A stretch of DNA of 64,000 nt from Arthrobacter liuii (GTDB lineage Bacteria > Actinomycetota > Actinomycetes > Actinomycetales > Micrococcaceae). Shown one piece after another: positions 1-10,538 of this stretch. The position numbers and the translations under genes were made by a program. A model generated the notes under the pieces. It made no database searches and had not been told where the DNA came from. It was given only the letters and a program-made list of their open reading frames with translations. Numbering within the stretch: position 1 is the first letter of the stretch; each line of letters opens with the position of its first letter. The stretch lies in the NCBI RefSeq assembly GCF_014639275.1, contig NZ_BMFW01000014.1:39642-103641 (forward strand), in the 5' to 3' direction.

Positions 1-1528
1 CGAGTTCAGCGACTGCCGTGAACTCGGCATTGCCGCCCAGCATGATGTCAGTGCCGCGGCCGGCCATGTTGGTGGCCACGGTGACAGCGCCCTTCCGGCC
101 CGCCTGGGCAACGATGGCAGCTTCCCGGGCATGGTTCTTGGCGTTTAGGACCTCGTGGCGGATGCCTTCCTTGGCGAGCAGCTTGGACAGGTACTCGCTC
201 TTCTCCACGCTGGTGGTGCCCACGAGGACGGGCTGGCCTTTTTCGTGCCGTTCGGCGATATCGCGCACCACGGCGTCGAACTTCACAACCTCGTTCTTGA
301 ACACGAGGTCCGACTGGTCGATCCGCTGCATGTCCCGGTTGGTGGGGATGGCCACGACGCCCAGCTTGTAGGTGCTCATGAACTCGGCGGCCTCGGTCTC
401 GGCGGTACCGGTCATTCCGGAAAGCTTGCCGTACATGCGGAAGTAGTTCTGCAGCGTCACGGTGGCCAGGGTCTGGTTTTCCGCCTTGATCTCGACGCTT
501 TCCTTGGCCTCGATCGCCTGGTGCATGCCTTCGTTATAGCGCCGGCCCGCCAGGATGCGGCCGGTGTGCTCGTCAACGATCAGCACTTCGCCGTCCAGGA
601 TGACGTAGTCCTTGTCCCGTTTGAACAGTTCCTTGGCCTTGATGGCATTGTTCAGGAACCCGATCAGCGGGGTGTTCGCGGATTCGTACAGGTTGGAGAT
701 GCCAAGGTAGTCCTCGACCTTTTCGATCCCGCTCTCCAGCACGCCCACCGTGCGCTTCTTTTCGTCGACCTCGTAGTCCTTCTCGGGCTGCAGCCGGAGC
801 ACCACTTTGGCGAATTCGCTGTACCAGCGGTTGGTGTCCCCCTGCGCCGGGCCGGAGATGATCAGCGGGGTGCGCGCCTCATCGATAAGGATGGAGTCAA
901 CTTCGTCGACGATGGCAAAGTGATGGCCGCGCTGGACCAGTTCGGTCCGGTCCCAGGCCATGTTGTCGCGCAGGTAGTCGAACCCAAACTCGTTGTTGGT
1001 TCCGTAAGTGATGTCCGCGGCATACTGCTGGCGGCGCACGGCCGGATCCTGGTTTGCGAGGATGACGCCGCTGGTCAGGCCAAGGAAGCGGTAGACGCGG
1101 CCCATGAGCTCGGACTGGTATTCGGCCAGGTAGTCGTTGACGGTGACCACGTGGACGCCCTTGCCGGTGAGGGCATTCAGGTAGGCGGGAGCGGTCGCCA
1201 CCAGGGTCTTGCCTTCACCGGTTTTCATTTCAGCGATGTTGCCCAGGTGCAGCGCGGCGCCGCCCATCAGCTGGACGTCGAAGTGGCGCATCCCCAAGGT
1301 GCGGGAGGAAGCTTCGCGCACGGCGGCGAAGGCCTCCGGAAGCAGGTCGTCGAGCTTTTCGCCGTCCCCGTGGCGTTCGCGGAGGCGGTCGGTCTCCTCA
1401 CGCAGCTCGGCGTCGGTAAAGGTCTTGAATGAATCTTCGAGGGCGTTGATTGAATCGGCATAGTTCCGCAGCTGCCGGAGTGTTTTCTTGTCACCCGTGC
1501 GGAGAATTTTTTCGATAAGTGATGCCAC
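1..1528 (-). CDS. secA: Preprotein translocase ATPase SecA (C-terminal part beyond left edge)
   Basis: Motor ATPase that drives unfolded preproteins through SecYEG at the cytoplasmic membrane. Translating the minus strand from a GTG at 1528 gives about 509 residues without a stop, reaching the window edge. Typical SecA features are visible: N-terminal [20 protein letters not shown], Walker A MKTGEGKT at residues 101-108, the [20 protein letters not shown] block, and the second helicase half with GTTSVEKSE and [14 protein letters not shown]. The GTG is preceded by GGGAG at suitable distance. It lies downstream of the hpf gene on the same strand, the neighbourhood I recall for mycobacterial secA1. 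The last 300-400 residues (scaffold, wing, C-tail) are outside the window. Confidence 0.97.
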   Translation of the reverse strand, partial: MASLIEKILRTGDKKTLRQLRNYADSINALEDSFKTFTDAELREETDRLRERHGDGEKLDDLLPEAFAAVREASSRTLGMRHFDVQLMGGAALHLGNIAEMKTGEGKTLVATAPAYLNALTGKGVHVVTVNDYLAEYQSELMGRVYRFLGLTSGVILANQDPAVRRQQYAADITYGTNNEFGFDYLRDNMAWDRTELVQRGHHFAIVDEVDSILIDEARTPLIISGPAQGDTNRWYSEFAKVVLRLQPEKDYEVDEKKRTVGVLESGIEKVEDYLGISNLYESANTPLIGFLNNAIKAKELFKRDKDYVILDGEVLIVDEHTGRILAGRRYNEGMHQAIEAKESVEIKAENQTLATVTLQNYFRMYGKLSGMTGTAETEAAEFMSTYKLGVVAIPTNRDMQRIDQSDLVFKNEVVKFDAVVRDIAERHEKGQPVLVGTTSVEKSEYLSKLLAKEGIRHEVLNAKNHAREAAIVAQAGRKGAVTVATNMAGRGTDIMLGGNAEFTAVAEL

Positions 1529-1626
1529 GTGAAGATGCTCCCAGTCTGAACCGCCGAATTCTGGCGTGTTCAGTCTACGGGAGAGACACGCGGCCGTTGC
1601 CCCTTTTCCCTGAGAGCGGATCCTCC

Positions 1627-2838
1627 TCAAAGGCGTGACAGCTCCCGCCCCAGCCCCGCAGCGAGGTCCCCTGCCGGCCCCACTTCCACATCTGGCAGGC
1701 CCAGCCATTGGCCCATCAGCTTCAGCTCGGAAGCGAGTTCGACCGCGGTATCCGCCGGTGCGTCCGGCTCGGCAAAGGCGGATCTCACCAGCAGCCGGCC
1801 ACCGGTCCGGTCCGCCTTCAAGTCAACGCGGGCAACGATCCTGTCCCGCAGCAGGAAAGGCAGGACGTAGTAGCCGTAACGCCGTTTAGGCTCCGGGGTG
1901 TAGATCTCGATCCTGTAGTGGAAGCCGAACAGTTCCCACAGGCGCCGGCGTTCAAAGACCAGGGAATCGAACGGGCTCAACAGCGCTCGGCCGGTGGCAC
2001 GCCGTGGGAGTGCCGCTTCGACGTGCCGGAAGACCTCCCGCCCCCATCCCGACACACTGACGGGTTCCAACCTGCCTTGCTCCACCAGGTGCTCAACGGC
2101 CAGCGCAGTTGCCTTGACGGGAGTCCGGAAGTAGTCGGCGAAGCAGCGGATGCTTCCAATCCCGTGCGCCTGGGCGGCCGCGTCTGTCAGCCGGTGGAGC
2201 GCAGTTGTGGAATCCATTTCCCGTCCCGCCGGGGCCGGGTACGGGAGCACCTTGGAGGTCAGCGTGTACCTGCGCTCGAATTGGCCGGTCCTAGAGGCCG
2301 CCGACACCAGCCCTTCTTCGAAGAGGTGTTCCAGGACCCGTTTCACGGCGTTCCAGTTCCACCCCCAGTTGGCCGTCTGCTTTTCCTCGACATGGCCAAG
2401 CCGGGCAGTGAGCTCCGTGGCCGTCATCGGCCTGGCCCGGGCGAGGACCGCCAGGATCCTGGCCGCCACGTCATTGCGCAGTTCGGGGTCCAGTCGGGAA
2501 GCGCCCACCCAGGCCCGCTTTTGCCACAGAAGCAGGTCCTGGTAATGCTCGGGCCGGATGTAGCTGGCTTCGTGCGCCCAGTACTCCAGCATGCGGCGGG
2601 GGTGGCTGCCGGACATGCGCTGCAGGATGTCCCGGTCGTAATCGCCAAGGCGTGAATAGAAGGGCAGGAAGTGGCTTCGGACCAGGACGTTCACGGAATC
2701 GATCTGGACGAGCTGGAGACGGGCAAAAGTACGGCCCACCGCCCGTGCTGTCACGGGGCCGGTGGGCCGTCCTTTGTGGAGTCCCTGCGCTGCCAGTGCG
2801 ACCCGCCGTGCCTGGTCGAGGCTCAGCGTTGCCGGCAA
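1627..2838 (-). CDS. YcaQ/AlkX-type winged-helix DNA glycosylase (DUF1006 family)
   Basis: Full-length member (403 aa) of the winged-helix family that includes E. coli YcaQ, a glycosylase that unhooks alkylated bases and interstrand crosslinks. The N-terminal region carries [16 protein letters not shown]. The Gln45-Ile46-Asp47 triplet fits the Q-hydrophobic-D catalytic motif described for the YcaQ branch, rather than the QxQ of AlkZ. Further family signatures are [17 protein letters not shown] and the C-terminal [32 protein letters not shown] region. It sits alone on the minus strand between secA and hpf. The family call is firm; the exact substrate (monoadduct or crosslink) is inference. Confidence 0.87.
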   Translation of the reverse strand: MPATLSLDQARRVALAAQGLHKGRPTGPVTARAVGRTFARLQLVQIDSVNVLVRSHFLPFYSRLGDYDRDILQRMSGSHPRRMLEYWAHEASYIRPEHYQDLLLWQKRAWVGASRLDPELRNDVAARILAVLARARPMTATELTARLGHVEEKQTANWGWNWNAVKRVLEHLFEEGLVSAASRTGQFERRYTLTSKVLPYPAPAGREMDSTTALHRLTDAAAQAHGIGSIRCFADYFRTPVKATALAVEHLVEQGRLEPVSVSGWGREVFRHVEAALPRRATGRALLSPFDSLVFERRRLWELFGFHYRIEIYTPEPKRRYGYYVLPFLLRDRIVARVDLKADRTGGRLLVRSAFAEPDAPADTAVELASELKLMGQWLGLPDVEVGPAGDLAAGLGRELSRL

Positions 2839-2871
2839 GTCAGTCCTCTCAGGTGTTGGTTTGTTCCTGCT

Positions 2872-3597
2872 CTAGGCGTTGGCGGCCGCGTCGTCGGAGC
2901 GGTAGGCAAGAACTTTCTCCTCCACGACGGTGTCCCCCGGCTCGCATTCGTGGTCCAGGGTGATGACGCCGTAGGTCCAGCCGCGGCGGCGATAGACGAC
3001 GGACGGCGTGTTGGTCGCCTTGTCCACGAAGAGGTAGAAGTCGTGTCCGACGAGCTCCATATTGTCTACGGCATCGTCGAGGGAGAGGGACGCAGCGGGA
3101 AAGACCTTGCGCCGGATCAGCACCGGCGACTTTCCGGCCGGGATGTCGTTGTCCACATCGTAAGGCGATTTTTCTTCCGGGGCCTGCGCGCTTTCGCTGC
3201 GGTGGTTGGCCTCAAGGTACAGCGGTTCGTGGGCGCTGGCTGGTTCGAGTGAGGCAGTCGCCTCGCGGACAGCCTTGGGCGTGTGGCGTCCGTGGTGGAC
3301 CTTCTTGCGGTCCTTGGCCCGCCGGAGCCGTTCAAGCAGTTTGTTGTAAGCGAGGTCAAAGGCGGCAAATTTGTCTGCGGCGCTCGCTTCGGCACGGATT
3401 ACGGGTCCCCGGCCCAGGACGGTCACCTCAACTGTCAACTGGTCGCCGGTTTGCCGGGCATTGGTCTCCTTGGAGACTTTGGCGTCAACCCGCTGGACCT
3501 TGTCGCCCAGCGATTCGATCTTTGCGATCTTCTCCCCGGCGTATTCGCGGAACCGGTCTGAAACTGTCAGATTTCGTCCGCTGATCATAAACTCCAT
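2872..3597 (-). CDS. hpf: Long-form ribosome hibernation promoting factor (HPF/RaiA family)
   Basis: Cytoplasmic factor that binds the 30S decoding region and, in the long form, dimerises 70S ribosomes into 100S particles in stationary phase. The N-terminal domain MEFMISGRNLTVSDRFREYA is the S30AE fold. A linker follows, then the C-terminal dimerisation domain (IRRKVFPAASLSLDDAVDNMELVGHDFYLFVD) and the typical VYRRRGWTYGVI ending. The reading frame is open further upstream, but the ATG at 3597 is preceded by GGAGGG about six bases away and begins the conserved domain, giving 241 aa, normal for long HPF. It lies between comF and the YcaQ-like gene, close to secA. Confidence 0.95.
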   Translation of the reverse strand: MEFMISGRNLTVSDRFREYAGEKIAKIESLGDKVQRVDAKVSKETNARQTGDQLTVEVTVLGRGPVIRAEASAADKFAAFDLAYNKLLERLRRAKDRKKVHHGRHTPKAVREATASLEPASAHEPLYLEANHRSESAQAPEEKSPYDVDNDIPAGKSPVLIRRKVFPAASLSLDDAVDNMELVGHDFYLFVDKATNTPSVVYRRRGWTYGVITLDHECEPGDTVVEEKVLAYRSDDAAANA

Positions 3598-3741
3598 GGT
3601 GCCCTCCAAATGACTTCGGTGACACGACGGCGGCACTTCCCTGGGCCGGGCTGTCTGACAGTCGAGCCCCTCTCCGAGCCGCCATCGAAAGGTACATTCT
3701 GTTCTTGGTACCCACCACCGACGTTAGTTCATAGCCACCTG

Positions 3742-4629
3742 TTATTCATCCTTTCCCGGTTTATTTTTTTCTAAGTCATGATCACTTCCATGAGTTGGAG
3801 AGGCGGGGGCTCCGGGGCCCCCGGCAGCGGGTGGGCGTGTCGCCGCAAGCACGACGGCGCCCCTCACCTGGGCGCCGGCCAGGTGCAGTGCACGGGCTGC
3901 CTCCCCAATGGTGTAGCCGGTTGTCAGGACGTCGTCAATGATGATGCAGGCCCGGCCTGCGACCTTTGCCCGGGCCCCGGATTTGACCTGCATGGATCCC
4001 CGGACGCGCTGAGAGCGGGCTCCCCTGCCCAGGCCTTTCTGGCCACCCGGGCCGTTGTGCCCCAGCAGCGGGCCGGGCGCGGAAGTCTTGGCCAGAACAT
4101 CCGCAACCGTGAGGCCCTGAAGCTGCGGTGCCGCCTCTTTCAGGAGCACGTGGACCGGGCTGAACCCCCGGTTCACGTAGGCCGCTGTGCTGGTTGGTAC
4201 CGGGATCAGCAGGATCCCGGTACCCTCATGGGCTGCTGCCCTGACAGCTGCCCCCAGTGCGCGGCCCAGGCTCCTGCCGAGCTGATGCTGGCCGTGTCGC
4301 TTGAACGACAACAAGCCCTGCGCCAGCTCGTCGCGGTACACCCCGGCTGCCACAACGGGCAGCATGACGGTTCCGGCCACATCCATCAGGGCCGGGGCTC
4401 CGCTTTCCGCCCTGAAGGGTCGCCTGGTGAGGTGGCGGATGCGGCTGCCGCAGGATGGGCACAGGGTCCGGTCTTCCGCTCCGCAGCAGATGCAATCCAC
4501 CGGCACCGCCAAGGCGAGAAGGTCGCCCGCGGCGCCGGCCAACCAGTCAATAAGGCGCAGGAGGGCGGCGGCGTGTTCAGCCCGATGCAGCGCCGCCCGG
4601 GGCGGGGGCGGTTGAAGATCCGGGTCCAT
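3742..4629 (-). CDS. ComF family phosphoribosyltransferase-like protein
   Basis: ComF-type protein: an N-terminal zinc-finger-like segment (CICCGAEDRTLCPSC) followed by a type I phosphoribosyltransferase domain with the PRPP loop IIIDDVLTTGYTIGEA near the C-terminus. In naturally transformable bacteria ComF helps bring single-stranded DNA into the cytoplasm; in actinobacteria its role is not established. The ATG at 4629 has GGGAGAG upstream and gives 295 aa. A GTG at 4719 in the same frame would add 30 residues of unconserved look. It follows lpqB by about 130 bases on the same strand, an arrangement shared with the mtrA-mtrB-lpqB locus of other actinobacteria. Confidence 0.87.
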   Translation of the reverse strand: MDPDLQPPPPRAALHRAEHAAALLRLIDWLAGAAGDLLALAVPVDCICCGAEDRTLCPSCGSRIRHLTRRPFRAESGAPALMDVAGTVMLPVVAAGVYRDELAQGLLSFKRHGQHQLGRSLGRALGAAVRAAAHEGTGILLIPVPTSTAAYVNRGFSPVHVLLKEAAPQLQGLTVADVLAKTSAPGPLLGHNGPGGQKGLGRGARSQRVRGSMQVKSGARAKVAGRACIIIDDVLTTGYTIGEAARALHLAGAQVRGAVVLAATRPPAAGGPGAPASPTHGSDHDLEKNKPGKDE

Positions 4630-4755
4630 TCCCCGGCTCTCCCGATGGCCCCAACCACCAGCAGCGTTTCCGTGTGATAAACCTTTCACAGTCCCACTAT
4701 CACTCAGCCCCGGCGGCACCTGCAGGTCGGATCGGGGCTATGTGGATAGCCGGGG

Positions 4756-6471
4756 TCAGCCCGGGAACGCAGGATCGATGGGGCCCTTGATTTGGGGGGA
4801 CCAGCCGTTGCCGAGTCGCTGGAAGATGCCCTCGCCCGACTGGACGTAGATGTCGTCCGCACCATTTCCGGCGCTGATGGCGACCAGGCCCGGCCAGGGA
4901 GCCAACTGCTGCGGTTGCCCGGATGTGAGGGACAGCAGTTCCGGCGTGACATTCGCAGCGGCCGCCCCCTTCATGACGGCAACGGTGGTGCCGTTCACCC
5001 AGACCCCCTGATCGGGATCGCCCGCAGTCACCAGGGTGATGGGCGGGGTCAGTTCGCGCGGCGTGCCGTCACCGGCACGGATGACACCCGTCACCTGTAC
5101 CTTGGACTTCCCGTTCTGTTCGGATATGACCAGGGCGCGCACACCGTCGCGTGAAATGCGGAATTCCTTCACCGTGCGCCCGGCCAGCCACGCGGGTGCC
5201 AGGTTCACGGACGGGACAGGTGCGCCCTCCGCCACCCCTGTGGGGTGGAACGCCGCCACTTCGGTGGAACCGGTGGCACCGGGCCCGGCCGTCCACACCC
5301 AGTCGTTGGCACTGAAGGAGGGCCCGCTGAGGGTGCTTCTGGTGGTCAGGGCGCGGGCGGGCTGCCCGGGACTGATGCTGTACAGGGTGGTACGGCCCTC
5401 ATTGAGGAACGCGGCAGTCTGCGACACCGGCGATTCCGCGGGGTACCGGGGGTTGAGCGCGGAGACCGACTGCATATCCGGCAGCGGGGAGACGCGGTTG
5501 TTTTCATAGCGCACCAGTTCGTTGCCGCTGACGGCGATCTGGCGCGACGGCACGGTTTTGTCCAACACCGGAGGAAGAACGGACCCGTTGTCCTCCACCC
5601 GGACCAGGTCCTGGTTGGCGCGCAGTTCAACATTGACCACATCCGGCTGGCTGCGGAATGTCAGGGTCAGCTGCATCTGCATGCGGAGCCGGTCCTCCGA
5701 GGATGTTTCGGTCAGCTCCTTTGCCGTCAGATCCACCTGCGCGGCCCCGGATACCACCGGCACGGATTCGCGGGCCAGCTTGATCCCGGAGGGGAAAGCG
5801 CTGACGACGGCGCCGCGCAGGTAGGGAGCGGGGCCGGCCAGCAGCGCGCTGGTCATGGCTTTGACGGTCTTGTTCTTCAGGAACCACCGGACGTCGGGGA
5901 TGGCGTACGTGAAGGTGGGGTCGTAGAAGTAGATGGGGTAGGCGCCGTAGATTACCTTGAACGTTTCCTCCGCGATGGCGGTCCCGTCCGGGATGGCGGA
6001 GATCCTCCACTCCCCGTCCACCTGAGTCAGGGTAACGGGAATCCGTTCCACTGTTCCCGGTGGCGACTGGGTGGCGATGCCGTCCGCGTCCACGGTGTAG
6101 GAGACATCCAGCTCATAGTTGAAGACGTTGTCTGTGCCGGTGGGGACAACACGGGCCTCCCTGTACACCAGAGAGCGCTTGTCCGGTTTCCAGGACACGG
6201 CCGATGCCTGCGTCAGGTACTGGCGGGCCACCGCGTAGTCGTCTTCATAGCCGCTGCCTGCCCGGTAGAAGTAATCGATGATGGTCTCAGGTGACGCACC
6301 TGGCTGCGGTGCTGCCGGAAGAAACACGGGTGCGCTGACGTTGCCGGCGCTGCTTTCGCTGCTTTTGCCCACCGGGCCGGATGTGGGGATCCGGGCGCAG
6401 CCCGACAGGAAGACGATCAGCAGTGCAAGCAGTGCCGCGGGGTACTTGGCGTGGCGCACATCGGCCCTCAT
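4756..6471 (-). CDS. lpqB: Lipoprotein LpqB, MtrAB accessory protein
   Basis: Exported lipoprotein that, in mycobacteria, binds the sensor domain of MtrB and modulates MtrA phosphorylation. A signal peptide ends in a lipobox with Cys25 ([12 protein letters not shown]). A GerMN-like domain follows in the first half ([25 protein letters not shown]), then a beta-propeller-like C-terminal half. The start at 6471 is set by GAGGAGAAACC upstream and by the ATGA overlap with the mtrB stop, which implies translational coupling; the 72 extra upstream codons in this frame belong to mtrB sequence read out of frame. Length is 571 aa, as expected for the family. Confidence 0.95.
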   Translation of the reverse strand: MRADVRHAKYPAALLALLIVFLSGCARIPTSGPVGKSSESSAGNVSAPVFLPAAPQPGASPETIIDYFYRAGSGYEDDYAVARQYLTQASAVSWKPDKRSLVYREARVVPTGTDNVFNYELDVSYTVDADGIATQSPPGTVERIPVTLTQVDGEWRISAIPDGTAIAEETFKVIYGAYPIYFYDPTFTYAIPDVRWFLKNKTVKAMTSALLAGPAPYLRGAVVSAFPSGIKLARESVPVVSGAAQVDLTAKELTETSSEDRLRMQMQLTLTFRSQPDVVNVELRANQDLVRVEDNGSVLPPVLDKTVPSRQIAVSGNELVRYENNRVSPLPDMQSVSALNPRYPAESPVSQTAAFLNEGRTTLYSISPGQPARALTTRSTLSGPSFSANDWVWTAGPGATGSTEVAAFHPTGVAEGAPVPSVNLAPAWLAGRTVKEFRISRDGVRALVISEQNGKSKVQVTGVIRAGDGTPRELTPPITLVTAGDPDQGVWVNGTTVAVMKGAAAANVTPELLSLTSGQPQQLAPWPGLVAISAGNGADDIYVQSGEGIFQRLGNGWSPQIKGPIDPAFPG

Positions 6472-8399
6472 GGTTTCTCCTCGGGCGCACGCACCGGAGC
6501 AGGCTTGGCCGCACCAGTCTCCAGCAGCAGCATGTTTTTGTGGTCCTGTTCTGCCGGAATGCTCCCCGGGGCCCCCTGGATGGTGGAATCCTTGGGTTCC
6601 AGCTGCACGGGCGAGTCCGTGATTTCGCCATCCTTGCGCAACGGAAGGGTCAGGCGAAAGTTGGCGCCGTCGCCTTTCCTGCCCCACGCCTGCAGCCAGC
6701 CGTGGTGCAGCTTTGTATCCTCCATGGCGATGGACAGCCCCAGGCCGCTGCCTCCCGTGGTGCGTGCGCGGGCAGGATCGGCGCGCCAGAACCTGTCAAA
6801 GACACGGGCAGCCTGTGCCTGGTCCATTCCAATCCCGTGGTCCCGGACAGCAACGCCCGCGGCCGTTCCATTTGCCGCGACCGTGACCGTCACCGGTTTG
6901 CCCTCACCGTGCTCCACTGCGTTCAGGATCAGGTTCCGCAGAATCCTGTCAATCCTCCGGGCATCCATTTCCACGATCAGGGCACCTTCCGGGGCCGTGT
7001 AAATGATCTCGGAGCCGTACTCCGCGGCCACCGGCGCCGCACCTTCGATGGCGTGGGCGATCACCTGGAGGAGGTCCTCGGGCTCTGCATCCAGCACTGC
7101 CACGCCTGCATCGAACCGGCTAATTTCGAGCAGGTCGGAGAGGAGGGACTGGAACCGCTCCACCTGGTTGTACAGCAGCTCTGCAGACCGCTTGTTGATG
7201 GGGTCGAAGTCGTCACGGGCCTCATACAGCACCTCTGCTGCCATGCGGACCGTGGTCAGCGGCGTCCGCAGCTCGTGCGAGACGTCGGAGACAAAGCGTT
7301 GCTGCATCTGCGAGAGCGTGGCCAGTTTGGTGATCTGCTCCTGGAGGCTGGCGGCCATGTGGTTGAAGGAGGCGCCAAGGCGGGCCACTTCGTCCTCACC
7401 CCTTACCACCATGCGTTCCTGCAGCTGCCCGGCCGCCAGCTTCTCCGACACCATGGCGGCGTGGCTCACCGGGCTCACCACGTTGCGGGTCACGTACCAG
7501 GCCACGGCACCGATCAGGAGGACCAGCACTGCGCCGCCCGCCCACAGGACACTCTGGATCTCATTCAGCGTCTGCTGCGCTGAGTTCAGGTCATAGATCA
7601 GGTACAGCTCGTAGACGGTGCCGTTGAAGGTCACTTTGTTTCCGACGGCGATACCCGGCCGGTCCTCGGTGCCTACGGGAATAACGGTGGAGGCCCAGTA
7701 CTGGTCCTTCCCCGACTGCTGGACGGCCTTGCGCAGCTCAGGGGGAATGACACTGACCGTCAACTGGTCGGAGGCCCGCGATTCCACCCAGCGGTTCCGG
7801 GGCTTGGTCTGCTCCGGCATGGCCTCGAAGACATAACGGCGCTGGATCACGGAGCCGCGGCCCTCCACCGCGTTCAGGGTGTCGTAGACCAGGGTGATGA
7901 CGCTGGACTGGTCGGTGACCTGGGCGCCGTCGAACGTCTCCTGGACCTGCTTGACGTTGTAGCGGGTCTCCGACTCCGCCTGCGTCAGCCGCTCCTGGAA
8001 CAGGTTGTGGGCTATCTGGTTGGACAGGTAGGCGCCGACGACAGCGAACGAGGTGACGGCAAGCATCAAAGTGGTGAGGACGGTACGGAACTGCAGGGAC
8101 CGTCGCCAGCGCTGCTGCAGCGCCCGGCCAAGGTACCTCAGGCCCGGAAGGAACCGGCGGACACCCGTCCGGACGAGCCTGGCCACGCGCAACGCCACGA
8201 TCAGGGCACGCCGCTGCCAGATCCGTGCCCGGAAAGCCATGTGCCGAAGACCGGGAGTCGCAGGGTTGCCAGTACCGGACCCGCCCTGGGCGGTGCTGTC
8301 CTGGCTCAGGCTGGTTTCCGCGGTGTGCGGGGTTGCGCGCTGATCCGGTTCACCGTCCTGCGCGGCGGGTTCAGACCCCTGCTTTGTAGCCGACACCAC
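6468..8399 (-). CDS. mtrB: Two-component sensor histidine kinase MtrB
   Basis: Membrane histidine kinase of the MtrAB system, which controls cell-wall hydrolases and division-linked genes in actinobacteria. Order of domains: a cytoplasmic basic N-terminus, a transmembrane helix near residues 106-127, an extracellular sensor domain, a second helix near 285-303, a HAMP region, the H-box [13 protein letters not shown] with phosphoacceptor His375, and an ATPase domain with N box ([14 protein letters not shown]) and G boxes ([15 protein letters not shown]). The GTG at 8399 overlaps mtrA by 29 bases. An internal ATG at 8240 is an alternative and neither has a clear ribosome-binding site, so the first ~53 residues are uncertain. 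Confidence 0.95.
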   Translation of the reverse strand: MVSATKQGSEPAAQDGEPDQRATPHTAETSLSQDSTAQGGSGTGNPATPGLRHMAFRARIWQRRALIVALRVARLVRTGVRRFLPGLRYLGRALQQRWRRSLQFRTVLTTLMLAVTSFAVVGAYLSNQIAHNLFQERLTQAESETRYNVKQVQETFDGAQVTDQSSVITLVYDTLNAVEGRGSVIQRRYVFEAMPEQTKPRNRWVESRASDQLTVSVIPPELRKAVQQSGKDQYWASTVIPVGTEDRPGIAVGNKVTFNGTVYELYLIYDLNSAQQTLNEIQSVLWAGGAVLVLLIGAVAWYVTRNVVSPVSHAAMVSEKLAAGQLQERMVVRGEDEVARLGASFNHMAASLQEQITKLATLSQMQQRFVSDVSHELRTPLTTVRMAAEVLYEARDDFDPINKRSAELLYNQVERFQSLLSDLLEISRFDAGVAVLDAEPEDLLQVIAHAIEGAAPVAAEYGSEIIYTAPEGALIVEMDARRIDRILRNLILNAVEHGEGKPVTVTVAANGTAAGVAVRDHGIGMDQAQAARVFDRFWRADPARARTTGGSGLGLSIAMEDTKLHHGWLQAWGRKGDGANFRLTLPLRKDGEITDSPVQLEPKDSTIQGAPGSIPAEQDHKNMLLLETGAAKPAPVRAPEEKP

Positions 8400-9045
8400 G
8401 CACCGTCAATACAACTTCCGGAGCTTCCGGGTCCTGCTCGATCTTGGACCGCAGGCGCTGGACGTGGACGTTGACCAGACGGGTGTCGGCGGCGTGGCGG
8501 TAGCCCCAGACCTGCTCCAGCAGCAGTTCCCGGGTGAAAACCTGCCACGGCTTGCGCGCCAGCGCCACCAGCAGGTCGAACTCCAGCGGTGTCAGGGAGA
8601 TCCGCTCACTGCCCCTGCTGACGGTGTGCCCGGCGACGTCGATGGTGATGTCAGCGATGCGAAGGGTTTCGGGGGCCTTCTGGTCCCCGGGACGAAGGCG
8701 GGCGCGGACGCGTGCAACAAGTTCGGCAGGCTTGAACGGTTTTGGCACATAGTCGTCGGCACCGGATTCCAGTCCGCGGACCACGTCGGAGGTATCGGAC
8801 TTGGCAGTCAGCATGACGATGGGCACGTCGGACTCGCCGCGGACCTGCCGGCAGACCTCGATGCCATCCATGCCGGGAAGCATGAGGTCGAGCAGGACCA
8901 GATCCGGGCGCGATGACCGGAAAACGTCGAGGGCCTGGGCGCCATCGGCACAAAAGACCGGCTCGAAGCCGTCATTACGGAGGACAATTCCAATCATCTC
9001 GGCCAGCGCTTCGTCATCATCTACCACCAGAATGCGTGCCTTCAT
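8371..9045 (-). CDS. mtrA: OmpR-family response regulator MtrA
   Basis: DNA-binding partner of MtrB. The receiver domain begins MKARILVVDDDEALAEMIG, with the acidic pair at residues 9-11, phosphoacceptor Asp53 (LVLLDLMLPGMDG) and conserved Lys (KPFKPAELVARV). The C-terminal winged helix ends [14 protein letters not shown]. The ATG at 9045 begins the conserved domain and is preceded by AAGGGAA. The 18 extra codons upstream are not family-like. 224 aa is normal. It is the first gene of the mtrA-mtrB-lpqB operon. A possible -10 hexamer TATAGT (complement of 9129-9134) lies about 85 bases upstream, without a good -35. Confidence 0.96.
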   Translation of the reverse strand: MKARILVVDDDEALAEMIGIVLRNDGFEPVFCADGAQALDVFRSSRPDLVLLDLMLPGMDGIEVCRQVRGESDVPIVMLTAKSDTSDVVRGLESGADDYVPKPFKPAELVARVRARLRPGDQKAPETLRIADITIDVAGHTVSRGSERISLTPLEFDLLVALARKPWQVFTRELLLEQVWGYRHAADTRLVNVHVQRLRSKIEQDPEAPEVVLTVRGVGYKAGV

Positions 9046-9221
9046 AGCTATATATTCCCTTATCGGGATGGGTTTGTCCTGTTGAGCGGCTTCCGGCATG
9101 GCGGGCCACTAGGCCGTCCGACGCCGGAACTATAGTCTTGGGGTCATGTCCTGCGTTGCCAGTGCGCGCTTTTTGGCGAACGGCGCGCGGGGCAGGCGGA
9201 CTGATATGGGGGAGGAAATCA

Positions 9222-10538
9222 GTGTCACCACAGGAGTCAGGTCCCGGGGATCCCACGCAGGGGTGGCCGGGCGATGGACACGACGACGGCGGGTCCGCCC
9301 CGGCGGGTGGCCGCGGCACGGTGCCGCCTGCTTGGGAGCAGCCGTGGGCACCCCCGCAGCAGCCGCAGTGGCAACCGCGTCCCGGACAGTACCCGAACGG
9401 CGACCAGTATCCCAACCCCCAGTACCCCGGCGGCACTTACCCCGGCGCTTCCTACGGTGCCTCCCCCTATGGCCAGCCCCGCTACGCAGCCCCGCCCAAA
9501 CCGGGCATCATTCCGTTGCGCCCACTGATGTTCGGGGAGGTCCTGGACGGTTCCTTCCAGGCCATCAGGCGCAACGGCAAGGCGATGCTCGGCGCCGGCG
9601 TCCTGGCACAGTCGCTGTCGGCCATCCTCGCGGCAGTGCTCACAGGGGTGCTCGCCACCTCGTCCGGGTCCATCGAAACCTGGGCGGAGACGGCGAGCAG
9701 CGGGGACATCGCCTCCCTGGGGATCGGGCTGATGGCCAGCTTTGCCCTGCTGTCCATCCTGTCGGTGTTCATGTCCGCTGTCCTCCAAGGCGCCATGGTG
9801 GTCCCCGTGGCCCGCTCCGTCCTGAACCGGCCCACCGGCTTCCGCCGGATGCTGTCGCTGGCGCGGCCAAGGATCGGAGCGCTGATCAGGCTCGCGGCGC
9901 TGCTCGTTGCCGCAGCACTGGCCGCGGTGATGCTTTTCTTCGTACTCATCGTGCTCCTGTTCTCCAACGTCCGCGGCACCGCCGCACTGCTGGTCATCCC
10001 CCTAATGATGGGCTTCGGCGCCGCATTCCTCTGGGTGGCGATCAAGCTCATGGTGGCCCCTGCCGCCGTCGTCATCGAAGAACTGGGCGCCTTTGCCGGG
10101 CTCCGCCGCTCCTGGGAACTGACCCGGGCCAATTGGTGGCGCATCCTTGGCATCACCCTGCTGGTGGGGATCCTGGTGGCTGTCATCACCCAGGTAGTCC
10201 TGATCCCTGCAGGCATCCTGCCCAGGGTCCTGTCGGACGTTGTGTCACCGCACGGCGGCAGTGGACGGGATGCGGGGCTGGCCGTAGCCATAGGCATCAT
10301 CACCGCGGTAGTCGGAGCCCTTGTGGGCGCGGTTGGCTACGCCTTCCAGACCTCTGTCATGGCGCTGCTTTATATGGACCTGCGGATGCGCAGGGACGGA
10401 CTGGACATCGCCCTCCTGCGCCAGCTGGAGACCGGCGCTGATCCTGACGGCATCCCGGGCAGGGGCATCCAGGGTGCAGGCAGCACCCCCTACCCCGGAT
10501 ACGGAACGGCGCCGGGGGCATGGCCGTATGGCCGCTGA
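9222..10538 (+). CDS. Multi-pass membrane protein with Pro/Gly/Tyr-rich N-terminus
   Basis: 438-residue membrane protein. The first ~95 residues are disordered (repeats of PQQPQWQPRPGQYP and YPGGTYPGASYG), followed by about six hydrophobic segments resembling the glycerophosphodiester phosphodiesterase membrane-domain family. No catalytic GDPD domain is present, so an enzymatic function cannot be claimed. The reading frame is open from 9138, but GTG at 9222 sits six bases after GGAGGA and is the better start. It is divergently transcribed from mtrA and is first gene of an operon with DUF4129, DUF4350, MoxR and DUF58 genes; its last codons overlap the next start. Role unknown, probably in the envelope. 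Confidence 0.85.
   Translation: MSPQESGPGDPTQGWPGDGHDDGGSAPAGGRGTVPPAWEQPWAPPQQPQWQPRPGQYPNGDQYPNPQYPGGTYPGASYGASPYGQPRYAAPPKPGIIPLRPLMFGEVLDGSFQAIRRNGKAMLGAGVLAQSLSAILAAVLTGVLATSSGSIETWAETASSGDIASLGIGLMASFALLSILSVFMSAVLQGAMVVPVARSVLNRPTGFRRMLSLARPRIGALIRLAALLVAAALAAVMLFFVLIVLLFSNVRGTAALLVIPLMMGFGAAFLWVAIKLMVAPAAVVIEELGAFAGLRRSWELTRANWWRILGITLLVGILVAVITQVVLIPAGILPRVLSDVVSPHGGSGRDAGLAVAIGIITAVVGALVGAVGYAFQTSVMALLYMDLRMRRDGLDIALLRQLETGADPDGIPGRGIQGAGSTPYPGYGTAPGAWPYGR

Noticed and set aside
155..1432. Long plus-strand open frame of 425 codons over secA
   Set aside because: It is the reverse-complement shadow of secA; the protein has no domain character and the minus strand encodes clear SecA motifs.
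5245..6294. Plus-strand open frame opposite lpqB
   Set aside because: High-GC shadow; composition is Gly/Arg/His-rich without conserved blocks, while lpqB and its lipobox are on the other strand.
9129..9136. ACTATAGT palindrome considered as a two-way promoter for mtrA and the divergent operon
   Set aside because: The -10 match is good, but neither direction has a convincing -35 box at 16-18 bases, so it is not listed as a promoter.
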